From Protopterus annectens (Eukaryota > Chordata > Ceratodontiformes > Protopteridae): a stretch of DNA of 64,000 bases. Made by a program: the position numbers and the translations under genes. The DNA is taken from NCBI RefSeq assembly GCF_019279795.1, contig NC_056745.1, positions 1,489,381,295-1,489,445,294 on the forward strand. Reading direction: 5' to 3'. Below, piece by piece: positions 46,866 through 58,950 of this stretch. The notes below the pieces were generated by a model. The model searched no databases, was not told the origin of the DNA, and worked only from the letters and a program-made list of their open reading frames with translations. Numbering within the stretch: position 1 is the stretch's first letter; the number at the start of each line of letters is the position of its first letter.

Positions 46866-48778
46866 CCATGTTACATAAAATCCTCCAAAGCTAGTTATGA
46901 AAACAAAATCGCCACTGACTCTAAAGACAACCACAAAGCATTCTATAGCTATGTCAAGAATCTCAGTGGCAACACTCAGATCTGCTCTGAGTTACAGCAC
47001 AATGTCACTAAATATACAGACCCAACGGATATTGCCAACATCCTGGCAGATAGGTTCAGTGCTAACTTTACCCCTCTGTCATCCCCTAAAGGGCCCATCT
47101 CTATACCAGAAGAATGCAAAGTTCCTGTAATCGCGGCTGCACAGGTAAAAAACACACTATCCAAATCCAAGAACACAGCATCCATGGGACCTGACAACAT
47201 CCCAGGCTGTGTTCTACATGAACTACAGAACGAACTGGCACCTCACCTAAGTACCATGTTCAATCATAGCTTCACCTCTGGCTATGTGCCCACTGAATGG
47301 CGCACAGCAACAGTTATCCCACTCCACAAAGGGGGAGCCACCACAGACCCTGGAAACTACCGCCCCATTAGCCTAACGAGCCTGGTCTGCAAGGCTATGG
47401 AGCGTATCATCATGGAACTTATAAACAATGACATTGGTAATCTCCAAACTCAGGACCCCACCCAGTTCGGGTTTGTAAAAGGCAGATCATGTCTCCTAAA
47501 CCTGATAGACTTCTTTGAAGCAGTCACCAAAGCCATAGATGAGGATAAGGTGGTTCACACAGCCTATCTAGATCTTGCCAAGGCTTTTGACACCATCCCC
47601 CACTCTGGAATTATAGATAAACTCACTAAACTAGGTATAAATCCCTATGTCACAAGATGGGTTGCCAACTGGCTCACTGACAGAACCCACACTGTGAAAG
47701 TAGCAGACTCCAAATCCAGTTTCAGACCAGTGACAAGTGGAATACCACAGGGTTCAGTCCTGGGTCCTCTCCTGTTTGGTATCTACTTCTCTGAAGTACA
47801 GGCCAACACAGAAGGTCTTTGGCTAATGAAGTTCGCAGATGACTGCAAACTAGGAGCCATAATCAAAACTCCAAAAGATGTGGACATCCTACAAAAGGGT
47901 CTTGCTGAGACAGATGCTTGGTGTCAAAGCCATGGCCTCAAGCTCAATGCCAAAAAGTGCATTGCCATTCCTTTTGGTAAAAACTCAGTACCCATGAACT
48001 ACCACATAGGTGGTAGTCTACTTAACACCGAAAGTGTGATGAGACCTTGGGACACATGTGGACAGTAGTCTCTCCTTTGATAATCACATCGCCACAATAG
48101 TCAGGAAATCCTTCTATGTGGCACACCTCATCACAAAAAGTTTCTCATCCAGGAAAAAAGAGGTCATTGTTCCCCTTTACTCATCACTCATTAGATGCAT
48201 TATAGAGTACAATGCCCCTTTTGGTATGTACCTCACAAGACATCTACAACAACTGGAAAGGCCACAGAAATACCTCACAAAGAGGATTACCAGCCTCAAA
48301 GAGATGCCCTATGCAGACCATCTCAAAAAACTGCAGCTTTACTCCGTTGCATATAGCCTACTCAGAGGCGATCTCTGCCTAACACACAAAGCTATGTCAA
48401 ACCCAGAGCTTTTAGACATGCTCCACTTAAAGAAATCCCAATCCCTACGAGCTACATGCTCTAGGGACCTAAACCTCGTCACCACAATAAACAGAACATG
48501 CTGGAGGGATAGATTCCTGACCCAGAGACTTCCCATACTCTGGAACAAACTACCTATCTATATCAAACAAAGCTCCTCATTAGCACTGTTCAAGAAAAAT
48601 CTTGATGATTGGATGGGAGATAGGAAATTCACCCCGGGGATCACTTCTGTGGCTCTGCTTGACAGTGGCACAGGAAAATAATTTTCTTGGGTGGCGAAAG
48701 CCAGGGTACCTTTGGCTAGGCTTATATAGGCCCTAGGGCCAATAGCCTAGTACCTACCTATGAACCTATGAACCTATG
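46866..48778 (+). mobile_element. CR1 LINE copy C, 5'-truncated
   Basis: It aligns with copies A and B from AAATCCTCCAAAGCTAG, within the RT N-terminal linker, to the tail CCTATGAACCTATGAACCTATGAA. It is more divergent from A and B than they are from each other, with a poly-C-free version of the region that is a C-run in those copies. Confidence 0.92.
46897..48681 (+). pseudogene. CR1 copy C reverse transcriptase
   Basis: The RT is the best preserved of the three. 47184-48068 reads from MGPDNIPGCVLHELQNELAP through NYRPISLTSLVCKAMERIIM, AYLDLAKAFDTIPHSGIIDK, SGIPQGSVLGPLLFGIYF and FADD (47832-47843). A frameshift at about 48055 leads into 48058-48681, the thumb and C-terminus (SRDLNLVTTINRTCWRDRF). 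The N-terminal linker is in the separate frame 46897-47130. Confidence 0.9.
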
Positions 48779-49783
48779 AAGGTATTTAAAGGGCAACACG
48801 CATTCTGTTCATTCTGTTGCTTGAATAGAAGCAGCTTATTTAAGCTTGGTTTAAAAACCCATAAATTAATTTAGTGTTGCTGATGTGATGAAAGGTAATT
48901 TTATTTATAAATTCTATTTCTATATATAATAGAAAGTTAAAATGAATAGCTATTGCCAGCACTCTTAATTGTATAAACATAACAAACTAATTGTTATTTC
49001 ATAACACTCTTTTCAATAAAATACCAAAATGACATAAAACTTTTATTTTTTTAATTAGTACCAAATTTTGTGGCAATAGGAGCAAGTGATTTTGAACTAT
49101 TCACATAGGAAAGGAACTATTTAATATAATATAATATCAAATAAGTGAGTGGATTCTGGTACTCTAGTTATGTTCTTAACTGGAAAAAGCAGTTGGGGAT
49201 AGAATGTTATAAATAATAATACTGATTATACCTGGGATTGGATACTAACAGCAAAATATAATTCTTATGCTTGTCTATATTTTTGTTAAACATATATTAT
49301 TTCTATGATTATGTGGGTTGCTCGAATGAAATAATTCCTAATTGCTAAGTTAAGTTTTATAATGTTTAAATAAATATATTACATATGAATATTTGGGGAA
49401 GTGGGTAGTGAATAAATAGAAATCTCATGAAGATGCCACTATAGTATGAATCATAACAATGGATTCTAGAAAATATATAGTGTTTAATGTTAAAGGTCAT
49501 GCAGTGAGTGGACTTTATTTTCAAGAAATAATAATGCCAATCTAATTAAACCAAGTTAAATGTACTGTAAGATCATTAATCCAAGGGGAAACAAATATAA
49601 TTTAAGTTACTAGTTGTTAGATGCTTTGGACTTATTTGAATTCATTTCAGTTTTTTGGGCATATGTAGTGGGTTTTTCTTTCCCAAGATTATTTAAGTAG
49701 TATAGGAAATTTTGATTACTGGTTTAATTTATCCTGTTTTATTAAATATTGATAGATAAAATAAGTTGATTAATATATAATTT

Positions 49784-49837
<54 letters not shown>

Positions 49838-49838
49838 A

Positions 49839-49902
<64 letters not shown>

Positions 49903-50265
49903 GATTTGGAAAAGATAAAAGTTTGCTAATAGTTATTCCTAATTTCAATATCTTTAATATTTAGAGAAATTATTACTTGGTATATCACCAATATTTACAT
50001 TTGCTTATTTGATACTCAATGATTTTAGGTTATTAAAAGAACTAATTTCAAGTTTTTAATCATCTACCATTATTAGAGGTAACCTTAATGGATTGGCATA
50101 AATTAACCAGTAGACATTTTGTAGAGGTAGAAGCAAATGATAGGTTATGAAATTATTTAGTGATGCTAGAGGATGGTTTGAATGATTATATCATCAAACC
50201 GGTGATGTCACATTCCATGACAGGGGTTGTAAATATCTCTATAATATTATTGTCCAAATACAACC
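48779..50265. other. AT-rich sequence, nothing recognised
   Basis: It may include the ORF1-ORF2 linker of the surrounding L1/Tx1-like element, but I cannot show it. A compound (TA)n(TG)n(TA)n tract lies at 49790-49900. Confidence 0.5.
49790..49900. repeat. compound TA/TG/TA microsatellite
   Basis: A long TA run, a short GTGTGTGTGTATGTGTGTGT block, then another TA run. Confidence 0.95.
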
Positions 50266-50275
50266 ATGACACAGT

Positions 50276-50645
50276 GGGTCTATATTAAATCAGTGAACAT
50301 TTAAAATAGCAAACGCTGATTTATCGACCCTTTAAAAGTGAAAGCTGACAATCCTGAAGACACAAAACAACAATGATTTCCCAGGGAAAAAAATCGCTGG
50401 GCCGTTTTCTGGACTTTGCCATTTCCTCCACTGTAGTGCAATCTCTGAGTTGGTATATTTAAAAAAAAACACTTTATTTTGTGCTTTGAACTTTTATTTA
50501 TTTATTTGTTTTTTTGTGGAAAAGCAATTTTTTTCCCTGGGAAAAAAAATCGCTGTTCCGTGTCTTTGAGATTGTTAGCTTTCACTTTTAAAGGGTCAGT
50601 TAATCAGCATTTGCTATTTTAAGCATTCGCTGATTTAATATAGAC
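50276..50645. mobile_element. MITE with about 120-bp terminal inverted repeats and 10-bp target duplication
   Basis: The left end GGGTCTATATTAAATCAG and the right end CTGATTTAATATAGAC pair through CCCTTTAAAAGTGAAAGCT to the CCCAGGGAAAAAAAT region, giving arms of about 120 bp. ATGACACAGT occurs at 50266-50275 and again at 50646-50655. A 9-10 bp duplication with long inverted repeats is typical of Mutator-like elements. The right end lacks two C compared with the left. There is no coding capacity. Confidence 0.85.
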
Positions 50646-50789
50646 ATGACACAGTAAGGGATTCTTGTTTGGTATAATATTATTGTTGTTGAATAGTTTT
50701 GACTTTTTGTCTATAACAAAATGTGTTAAACATGAATACAGTCGAGTACTTTGAAGCTATAGTTTAAGTTTGCTAGATTTTCTGCATTT

Positions 50790-51600
50790 CAGAAATGACA
50801 ATATTTTAATGTATCTTGTTAAATATAGATGGATTAAATAATCCCATAAAGAGAGGTGGCTTATTCAAATATCTTAAAGCAAATAAAGCTGATATAGTAT
50901 TTTTTACAGGGCACTCACTTATTAGAACAGGACCTGGTTAGACTGACAAATAGAGTATTATAATTCTAAGAGGAAAGGCATTATAATTTTATGGAAAAAA
51001 TCATTGAGTATGCCTAAAGTAATTCATTTCTATACTGAAAAAAGTGGCATGATGGAGCTAGTTGTGTTTGAGTTAGATAGGAAAATGTGTGCATTTGTTA
51101 TGATTTATTGGATTCCTGGACTTGGATCTAAAATAGCTAAATGATACCTTGACATTGTAGCTTTATGTGCAAAGGGAGATAGCCTATTAGCTGGAGATTT
51201 CAATTGTATATTGTCAGAAAAAGATACATCCAAAGATAAAAATCCTAAGAAAACAGTTACAGCTAAACAACTAAATAATTTTACTAGTACTGTGAATTTT
51301 AGAGATATACAAGAGTTAAAATTGGAAAACCTATTGAATTTTACCCACTGTTCATATAGATTTGGCACCCAAACAAATATGGACAAAGTTTCTGCTTTCA
51401 ATGGGTTGCTTACAAAAGTGGAAGAAGTATTGATAATGTATTATCCTTTGTCTGATCATAATGCCATTAACTTTAAACTTAATTGAAAGACTAAGTTAAT
51501 GTTTTTGCACAGAATACCAGCATATATAGTTAAAAATCAAAGGATTTAGGAATTGGTTGTTAAATGAGCAGATGCTATTCATAGATATTAATAATAATGG
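50790..51600 (+). mobile_element. L1/Tx1-like LINE ORF2 endonuclease fragment
   Basis: From about 50800 the sequence reads LNIDGLNNPIKRGGLFKYLK then ANKADIVFF (the L1-type endonuclease start, Asn), later LLAGDFNCIL (Asp and Asn, about 51190) and PLSDHNAINFKL (Asp-His, about 51450). Several stops occur, and the RT does not follow. The same family may account for the ORF1 at 45150-46345. Confidence 0.8.
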
Positions 51601-51709
51601 TGAAGTTTCTGACGTCATCTTGTGGGACATATTAAAGGAATATATTAAAGTTATACTACACTATTCAGGTAGTCTGTACCTTTACTCAATGAAGACAATG
51701 AGACAGTTC

Positions 51710-52230
51710 TGCTGTTACGACATTAATTTACTGCACACAAGGATTACATCTAGCTTAACATTGAAAGGTATATACATCAAAATGTACTTCAACTTAGAAT
51801 AATCAAAGTCTCTGATACAAAAGAAAAAGTCCCAATTTTTATAGTGTCTTTTCTACCTGCATCAGCAGTTTAGAGAATTTGCCAGAATAATAAGTCTTTC
51901 TTTTCAAGCTGGTCTACTGACAGTTTGTTTTCCATATCTTAAACATTCTGTTCCTGAAGAATAAATCCTTTCATCCTTGGCCTATCTTGCGTATCATATT
52001 GACGAGACACAGCTGCATACAAGAGTTCATCTTGACCTGCTTGTAGATAATACATTTCACAAGCTGAATAGTTTATAAGAGAGAAAATATTTTACTTCTG
52101 ATTCTTATTAACAATGAATGCCAAGCTATATGTTTTTGCCATGTTAGTTACACACTGAAATGCAGAAAATTTTTTTACATTTTCAGAAAAATCCACTGAA
52201 GTCTATTTTAACCTGTTCTTTACTCTCACA
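51710..52230 (-). repeat. probable 3' LTR with adjacent polypurine tract
   Basis: On the minus strand AAAAGAGGGAAC (about 52227-52240) looks like a polypurine tract and is followed by TGTGAGAG, a usual LTR start. A TATAAAA lies near 51840-51846. A possible end in ...TAACA is near 51713. No second LTR is available to fix the limits. Confidence 0.35.
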
Positions 52231-53006
52231 GTTCCCTCTTTTCATTTAAAAAGCAGAAAATGACTGTTCATTTTCGACTTCAGTTGTACACATTGAAACC
52301 TTTTCCAGTTTATCTAGGTTGACCATCATGATTTGTTTAATTCTGTAAGTGTTTCGCAAATGGCAACTTATGTAGCAATTCCAGAGAGTTAGTATGACTA
52401 TAATGCCTAACACTACTAACGCATGATGTATCAACCAATTTAACAGTTTTTTTCTGATTTTGACCAACCAGTAAAGATATGCCACCAATTGTGAGCAGTT
52501 TCTTTTTTGGTCTTTTCAGCCAAACTAAGTAGTTTATCTTTTGCAATGATGTTTAATGCCTCATATACTTTTATTTCTTTTTTCCAAATACTCTATGATA
52601 ATTTTAGTATTGTTTCTTATGTTTTTTAAATTATCCAAGGATACAGATATATTGGGAAGCTGTATTAAGTCATAATTCCAGTTCTTGGAAGTATTCACTT
52701 CTATGGGTTCAGTAAACGCATAGCTCTTATTATTCCATTTAAGGAAATCAACATGTGATAAACATCCTACAAAAGGTAATTTTAAATTATGACCTACATC
52801 TTGATTTGTAACCAGACAAATATACTGAGGAGCCACTTCTATAAACATTTGAAAAGACGAAGGCATGATAGTCCATTTACACAAATTAATAGAATGCTGC
52901 AGCAAGCATGGTTCATAGACAGGCGAATGCTGTCCACACATTAATCCATTTTGAGTCTGTGTACAATACTCAGTTTTATGTGTTTTTCCTCTCATATCTA
53001 TATAAT

Positions 53007-53973
53007 GGGTCTATATTGCATAATCAAAAGAGCTAAATATCGAAACTACTTATGTCGACACATAAACAGCGAACCGTATAAAAAGCAAACAACATTAACA
53101 TTGAAAAACATAACATCGAAAAAGCATAGTTGGCCAAAGCACGCACATTAGTGATGTAATACACCATCTATAGCAGGACATACCTACACTAGTTATTGAC
53201 AATAACTGTACTTGATATTTACATCATACGTTACACTTTTACAAAGGAACCCTGTATAAAATAATCTGTATTTATATATAGTAAAGACACGTAGTAAACT
53301 TTTACAACACACTCATTACCGGAAGTGATAAAAGCAGGAGTGATGCTGAAGACAAATGTGTGTATGGCAATCTGTATCCTTAACAATGGCTACATATACG
53401 CTGACAGCTCCTGGTGTGATAGGTAATAGTTACCTCACAGTAAAATCTCAAAAAAACAAGGACATGTTGGTAGTGGATGGTTACTTATATAATCTAGAAA
53501 AGGTGATGAAATCTAGGAAATACTGGTGCTGCTTGCGTGCTGTAGCTATGTTATTGAAAGTGTAATGTACTTTGTATGCAAGTTGTAGTTACATGGAATG
53601 ACTGCACTTTATATTGATTGCTTACATGCCACTGCATGGGTTTAGTATGTTACACTTATTCACGCTTTTCTGTAATGTTATTATTTTAGTTATTTTCGTT
53701 TGTGTCGAGAGTTGTATAACATTCATGGGTGAAATCACAATATAAGGAAGGGTAGTGTGTTTTATTTCATTTTAGGAACGTTATTATTCACCTACAGTGC
53801 AAGGTATATTTACGTTGTGTATATCACACCAGGTTGATGCTGTTGGCCAAACAAAATTTTTCGATGTTTTCAGTTTCGCTATTTATAATGTTCGCTATAA
53901 TTAGCGGTCAATGTATATGTGTTGACGTAAGTGGATTCGATATTTAGCTCTGTCGATGATGCAATATAGACCC
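53007..53973 (+). mobile_element. Mutator-type element, non-autonomous, inside ERV env
   Basis: The terminal inverted repeats start GGGTCTATATTGCATAATC on the left; the right end in reverse complement is GGGTCTATATTGCATCATCG. They pair for about 150 bp (GAGCTAAATATCGAA..., later CATCGAAAAA and TTGGCCAA). The target duplication CTATATAAT is at 52998-53006 and 53974-53982. The 967-bp element has a short ORF with a FLYWCH-like segment. Nine-bp duplications, long inverted repeats and a FLYWCH finger together indicate a derivative of a Mutator-like transposon. It splits the retroviral env. Confidence 0.88.
53386..53565 (+). CDS. truncated FLYWCH-type zinc-finger ORF of the Mutator-like element
   Basis: 60 codons from ATG at 53386. 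After an N-terminal stretch there is LVVDGYLYNLEKVMKSRKYW then CCLRA, which fits the first half of a FLYWCH finger: an aromatic residue, a Gly-Tyr turn, a run to Y-W-x-C. The second Cys region and the final His-x-His are missing because the frame stops soon after. FLYWCH fingers are DNA-binding domains often joined to Mutator-like transposases. This looks like a remnant first coding piece, kept when the transposase was deleted. Whether it is translated is unknown. Confidence 0.6.
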   Translation: MATYTLTAPGVIGNSYLTVKSQKNKDMLVVDGYLYNLEKVMKSRKYWCCLRAVAMLLKV

Positions 53974-55382
53974 CTATATAATTACCTTCAAATTGGGGCA
54001 ACCAATACTTATACCCTTCAATATCATAGGTAACACAGTAAATTGACACATAATAGTGGTATCAGTAACATTATAATGCATAAACCTTCCTGTACAATAT
54101 TGTGGAGTACAATATGTTACTTCAGTAAATAGCTTAATCCAGTCTGTATCAGGTATCCATTTATTTGTTGCCAAACATTTTCATTTTGTAACATAAGTTC
54201 AGTTTGTACTCTATTTTTTTGAATTTCCACATGCAAAGATTGCATAGAGCATTTTGCCCAATTTACAAAAATTGTCATGTTACCATCAAATTTCAACTTA
54301 GCATCATAATTGTCAAAAAATTGCTGCTGATAATTTATATTGTGCAGGTGTGTCCTCCATATTTCTGGATTCCAAGATGCTTGTAAATGCACAATCTGAG
54401 ATATCTTCCCCCACTACTTTTAAATGATTAGTTAGAATTTCAACTTCGGCTGCATTAATAGCTCCAATACCTGTGCCTTGGCCTCCTAGCAGAGTATCAT
54501 ACCATGCCCTTTTATATTGGCACCTGCCTGTGTCTGGGAATGTGATGTTAAAATGTACCACAACCTTTTGATACTGTGTGCCTACCCTTTTACAGGTAGA
54601 AGGGTTTTAACCAAATGGTCTGTATGAACAGAAGTAGGTTTACCTGATAATATTGATATAACATATGCCCAATGTATGCTGCCTGTAATGACTGTGGTAT
54701 TAGTACATATTACAGAAACTCCAATAGTAAAATTTACTTCTACTTTCATATTATTGGGAGGAATACTAACTCCCTCTATGGTATGAGTACCACATTTCTT
54801 CACATAAATGAAGACTAGCCGTTGTGTTGATGGTGGATATTTCTTTGAATTTTCTCCTTTTTCCTAAAAAAATATAGGAAATTGACAACATTTAATAGAA
54901 ACTTTGGAATCAAATTCAAGGGTTACCTTAGGACTATTTGGTCAAATGTAATAATGACCAATAACCACGGCCCAAAAGGTAATGTTACTGGAAATCTTTA
55001 TGTACCTTAAGATACAAGTAGCATTATATGGACAAATAAAGTTGTCCTGCTGTCTTTGTCCACAAAAAATATTTATCTTTGAGCATTCACACCAACCTAT
55101 CTTTAGAGTATTATTGTCATTGTTTATTTTCCAAACTTGCATTTCTCCTGTTTGACACTATACCCCACGGGCTCCAATGAGTACAGTCAGTACAATAACA
55201 AACAGAATCTTCATTGTGTACAATAATATAACCTTTCCACGTAAGTGGTATTAATCTGAAAAGTTGTTTTGATAGATGCTTTTTCAACTGTTTCAGACTT
55301 GGCATTTGCCGTGAGTTTACAAAAATAAAACACAAAACATGAAGTCACTTAATGACTTTCAGCTGATCTCTATGAACAAGAA

Positions 55383-56300
55383 TCATTTACTTTTTTTCTT
55401 TCCTCTAACTTTGTGCACTAGAGGTCCTAACTGAGCAATTATTTCAAAAGGTCCTTGCAAATTACTATCCCACGGACCATCCGTCTGGAATGTCTTAATA
55501 CTTGTGTCCGAGAGGGAAGGTTTTCTTCTGGCATAACAGGATCCTTTGACCGTAATTTGAATGCTTGCATCTCTGATGGGCTTTGACACAATTCAGAAAT
55601 ATCCTTTAACCATTGTTGATGCTGTGCAATGTCTAATAATGATCTGTTTGTACTAACAGTCGGATCGAATGGCAGTTGTACAAGCATTTTCCTGCCTGTC
55701 ATAACTTCAAAAGGTGATATCCCTGTTTTACTGTGTGGAGTTGCTCTGAAACCCAGCAAGATTCCAGGCAAATGTTTTACCCAATTTATGCCTGTTTCCA
55801 AGCAGGCTTTCTTAAGACCTTCCTTAAGAGTCCTGTTCATACTTTCAACAATCCCATTGGACTGAGGATGGTAAGGAACATGAAATCATTGCTGGATACC
55901 AAGCAAATCACACAAAGCTTTCATCAGTTTACTGACAAATTGTGGCCCGTTATCAGATTCGATAACTTGTGGCCATCCCCAATGACAAAAAATGTTTTTC
56001 CATAAGGCTTCTGCTGTAGCCTTAGCTGTCATTGTTTTTGTAGGAATTGCTTCTACCCATTTTGAAAAAACATCAACTACCACTAGAAGATACCCCTACC
56101 CACCTTTAGCTGGGGGTAATGGACCTGCAAAGTCAATTTGGATGGCATTCCAAGGTCCATCCGCTGGAGTTACCCTTAGTAACTGTGTTTTTTTAATTGA
56201 GCATTAACCTGCAAACATACTAAGCATTCAGCATGCACTAAATCACAGATTTTGTTTAACTGTGGATGCCAGTACTTGTCCTTTACAATGGGCCATAACT
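55383..56300 (-). pseudogene. retroviral integrase, broken
   Basis: On the minus strand there is a Cys/His N-terminal region (CLVCLQ near 56200). The core follows with QIDFAG (first Asp), SDNGPQF (second Asp, about 55950) and HPQSNGIVES (Glu, about 55850), so the DDE residues are visible. A stop lies just after LLGIQQ (about 55886). The C-terminal part is in frames 55840-55439 and 55589-55383. Confidence 0.85.
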
Positions 56301-57915
56301 TTTGTGTACCCAAATGTCCCAATACCTGATGATTAAATTTCACTAACTGTTGTGCCTGTTGGTATGGTATATAAGGAAGAATAGAACCGTCTTCAAAACA
56401 TTTTGCATAATATTGCCCTGGACTTTTTCCTACAAGAGTACATTTTTCTAACTCTTCCTGCAGTCCAAACTTAGTTTGGATCTCTGCAGCAAATCATGCT
56501 GCAAATTCAGGTTGAAAATGTCTGTATGGCATGTACTGCAGTGGTTTTATCCAGTACACCAGAAAGGTGTTCTGTAGGATACAATTGCATTCCTTCCTTT
56601 GCTGCCTTTTTTGCCATCTGATCAGCATAGTTATTCAACTGAAAAATTTAATTTGTAGCTTTTTGATGAGCTTTTACTTTTAAGATACTGTAGCAACCCA
56701 CAAGAACTGCTTTTAGTTCTGCTCACTGAGCAGACATGTGTCCAGGTAACTGAATCAGAGATGGCTGTCCCATAGAAGGGCTTTCTGGTACTACTGCAGA
56801 TCCAGTTAGATATTTCCCATTGTCCCAAAATCGAGCACTGTCAACAAAGATGGATGGTCTGTCTTCCAGAAAATCAGAAGACAGAATGGGCTTTTCTGGA
56901 TTTGAAATGTGCCTAATGCATTTGTGCCATATTCCTTCATATCCCATGAAATTAGATAAGTAATACTTATCTCCTGCCATTATTGTAACTTGCTTGACAC
57001 TAAATAATGACAACCATTTTGCAAACACTGCTTGACTGACATCATCAATCAGTTTATTTAACTGAGTGTCATTTACCAAAGCCTGTATGGCATAATGCAG
57101 TGTCTGTACTATGTCTTTAGAAAAAGCTGTTAGGTATTCAGTTTGTTTTAAACCCCAGTAAATGGCCAAAAGTTGCTGAATACATGGGTGATATCCCCTT
57201 TCAACATGTCATCTTCCTACTGAAAAATGTAATGGGGCATAAAATCCTGTCCATTCTAGAATCAGAGCCCTGAGGCCACTCCTGTAAAAGCACAACAGAG
57301 AGTGAGTTGGGTCCAGCTACTGCCTGTAACACACAGGGAGGTGTTAGACTTGGAGCCACTAATTATGTAGCCTTGGCCAATGCTGCCTTTAAATCACAAA
57401 AAGCTGTATTTTTCTTTTGGTCCCCACCCCAGAAAGGGTAATTCCTTCTGACTAGAAAGCATATCATACAGAGGAACTGCCATGCTGCCATAACCTTCTA
57501 TAAATTCCAGATTATAATTCATGATACCTAGAAATTTGTGCAAATATATTTGCAAAATTCCCTGCACCCTCTCCGAACAAGGAGTATGCCCGGAAGGATG
57601 TAAAATAGTACCTAGAAATTTTACTTCAGACGACATGAATTGTACCTTTTCACTTTTAACCTTAAACCCTGCCTTCTGCAGTGTTTGAAGGAACTGTGTC
57701 ACTTTAGCTAAATGCTGTTCTTTTGTTTCCAACTATATTAGTATGTCATCAATGTAATGCAGAACAAAATCATCAGATTCTACACCTTGTAGTATTCGTC
57801 CAACTATTTGGTGAAGTATAACCGGACTGTTTTGAAACCCCTGTGGTAACTGCGTCATGACATATTGTTCATTTTGAAATGTAAAGGCAAACCTTTGCTA
57901 CAACCTTGCTCAACC
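56301..57915 (-). pseudogene. retroviral RT end and RNase H, broken
   Basis: On the minus strand the RT shows LPQGFQNSPV (about 57840) and YIDDIL (about 57740), with a stop just beyond. The connection follows in 57732-57394. RNase H lies in 57169-56723 with FVDSARFWDN (Asp) and a later stop. The RT N-terminal half is absent beyond 57915, where the sequence changes to a Penelope-type 3' end. Confidence 0.85.
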
Positions 57916-58125
57916 CTATGCAAGTGAGATTGTGTGCACAGACTGTACCAAATGTATGATAAAGCACCAAAAAGGGTCCAGCACCATTCCGGAGGTAGAG
58001 TCAAAATTTAATATGACTAAAACAACAAAAACAGCATACCGGTTTCGGCCAAACTTACAGCCTTTTTCAGTGCATTAAATAAATTGAATCCATTACACAT
58101 TTAAAAACTGTTTAATTAAACCATA
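57916..58125 (-). mobile_element. Penelope-like element 3' segment (left part)
   Basis: On the minus strand: GCACTGAAAAAGGCTGTAAG then TTTGGCCGAAACCGGTATGC. Such CTGAAAAAGGC...GCCGAAAC stretches occur in the 3' parts of vertebrate Penelope-like elements as I recall them. It would join the endonuclease segment at 58951-59518 if the L2 tail between them is a later insertion. Confidence 0.5.
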
Positions 58126-58950
58126 CTGGAAGCTAATTGGTTTATCAGCTTTTCAAAAAACAGATGAAAACGCACCTAAAAACCCACTGGCTATGCCCTT
58201 GCTCCAAATCTGATGACCCCCCAAACTACTTACTACTCCTCATCATGCTGCTGCTTTTTTTCTGTTCTGTTCTCTCTAACTTCCTTCTTCCTCCCGGTCC
58301 CTCTTCTCTTCTCTGTGTTCTTCCTGTTCTTAGTGACTCCCCTCACCTCGTTGTGTCTGTTGCTCTCTACTCCTTTTTCTTCTGATCCTGTTTTTTTACC
58401 TTTTACTCTCTCTCAACTCCTCTAACCTCTATTTCCCTCTCCCTCTCCATCTGTCCTGTCCTCACCCTGTCCAGATCTCCTCCACCCAATCCTAGTAGCC
58501 CCTTTCTTTTTCCTTTTCTTTTCTTTTTTTTTTTCTTTCTTTTTTCTTTTATTTATACTTTCACCCTTCTCCCTCACCTTCACACTCACACCTTTCACCT
58601 TTTTTTTTACTTTTTGCCCTGTTTTAATATTTTCTTGTTGTACAACTAATACTACTTCTTTTTTCTATTTGATTTTTATGTATTTAAATATTTATGTTGA
58701 CACTGAAACTGTTTTTGACACACTTAAATTGTATTTTACTCAGTTTTATTATTTTTGTGTTTGTAATACAAATGTTATTTGTATAAAATATTTTATTAGT
58801 TTTTTTTATTAGTATATAGTTAGTTATACTAGTGTATTTTAGTTATTTTAGTTTTTTTTGATAGTGGAGCTTTTCTCCTTTAAAATCTTAGTTTTTGTAA
58901 AAAGATGCCAGCAGACTAGCCGACAACATGTAAAATAAATAAATAAAATT
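58126..58950 (+). mobile_element. L2-type LINE 3' end
   Basis: It begins with coding sequence for LFKKQMKTHLKTHW, the conserved C-terminal end of L2-type RT proteins, then a long pyrimidine-rich 3'UTR. It ends with AGCAGACTAGCCGACAACAT and AAATAAATAAATAAA. The terminal repeat abuts the stop codon of the Penelope-like endonuclease frame. Confidence 0.7.

Larger units (their letters stand above)
52246..55335 (-). pseudogene. retroviral env, multiply broken
   Basis: Several minus-strand frames in order (55335-55117, 54803-54582, 54561-54313, 54392-54117, 54174-53974, then 52995-52561 and 52488-52246) carry many N-x-S/T sites and Cys, as expected of a glycoprotein. Near the C-terminus a hydrophobic stretch (ALVVLGIIVILTLWNCYIS, about 52360-52420) is followed by a basic tail, fitting the membrane anchor. 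The transposon at 53007-53973 splits the gene. I do not see a clear fusion or CX6CC motif. Confidence 0.65.
51710..57915 (-). mobile_element. endogenous retrovirus, 5'-truncated, minus strand
   Basis: Read from high to low coordinate: end of RT, RNase H, integrase, env, a polypurine tract, then a probable 3' LTR. The gag, protease, 5' LTR and first part of RT are missing. RT ends at the junction with another repeat near 57915. Frames contain many stops and env is split by a 967-bp transposon. The short RT and integrase motifs look more like gamma/epsilon-type (class I) than beta-type retroviruses, but I would not go further without a tree. It is an old, inactive copy. Confidence 0.85.

Noticed and set aside
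50266..50655. hAT-type origin (8-bp duplication) for the MITE
   Set aside because: The flanking repeat is 10 bp and the related element at 53007 has 9 bp with long inverted repeats and a FLYWCH segment, fitting the Mutator type better.
58137..58425. Hydrophobic small proteins in the pyrimidine-rich stretch
   Set aside because: After the first residues (LINE RT end) this is the C/T-rich 3'UTR of an L2-type element; the Leu/Ser/Phe content follows from base composition.
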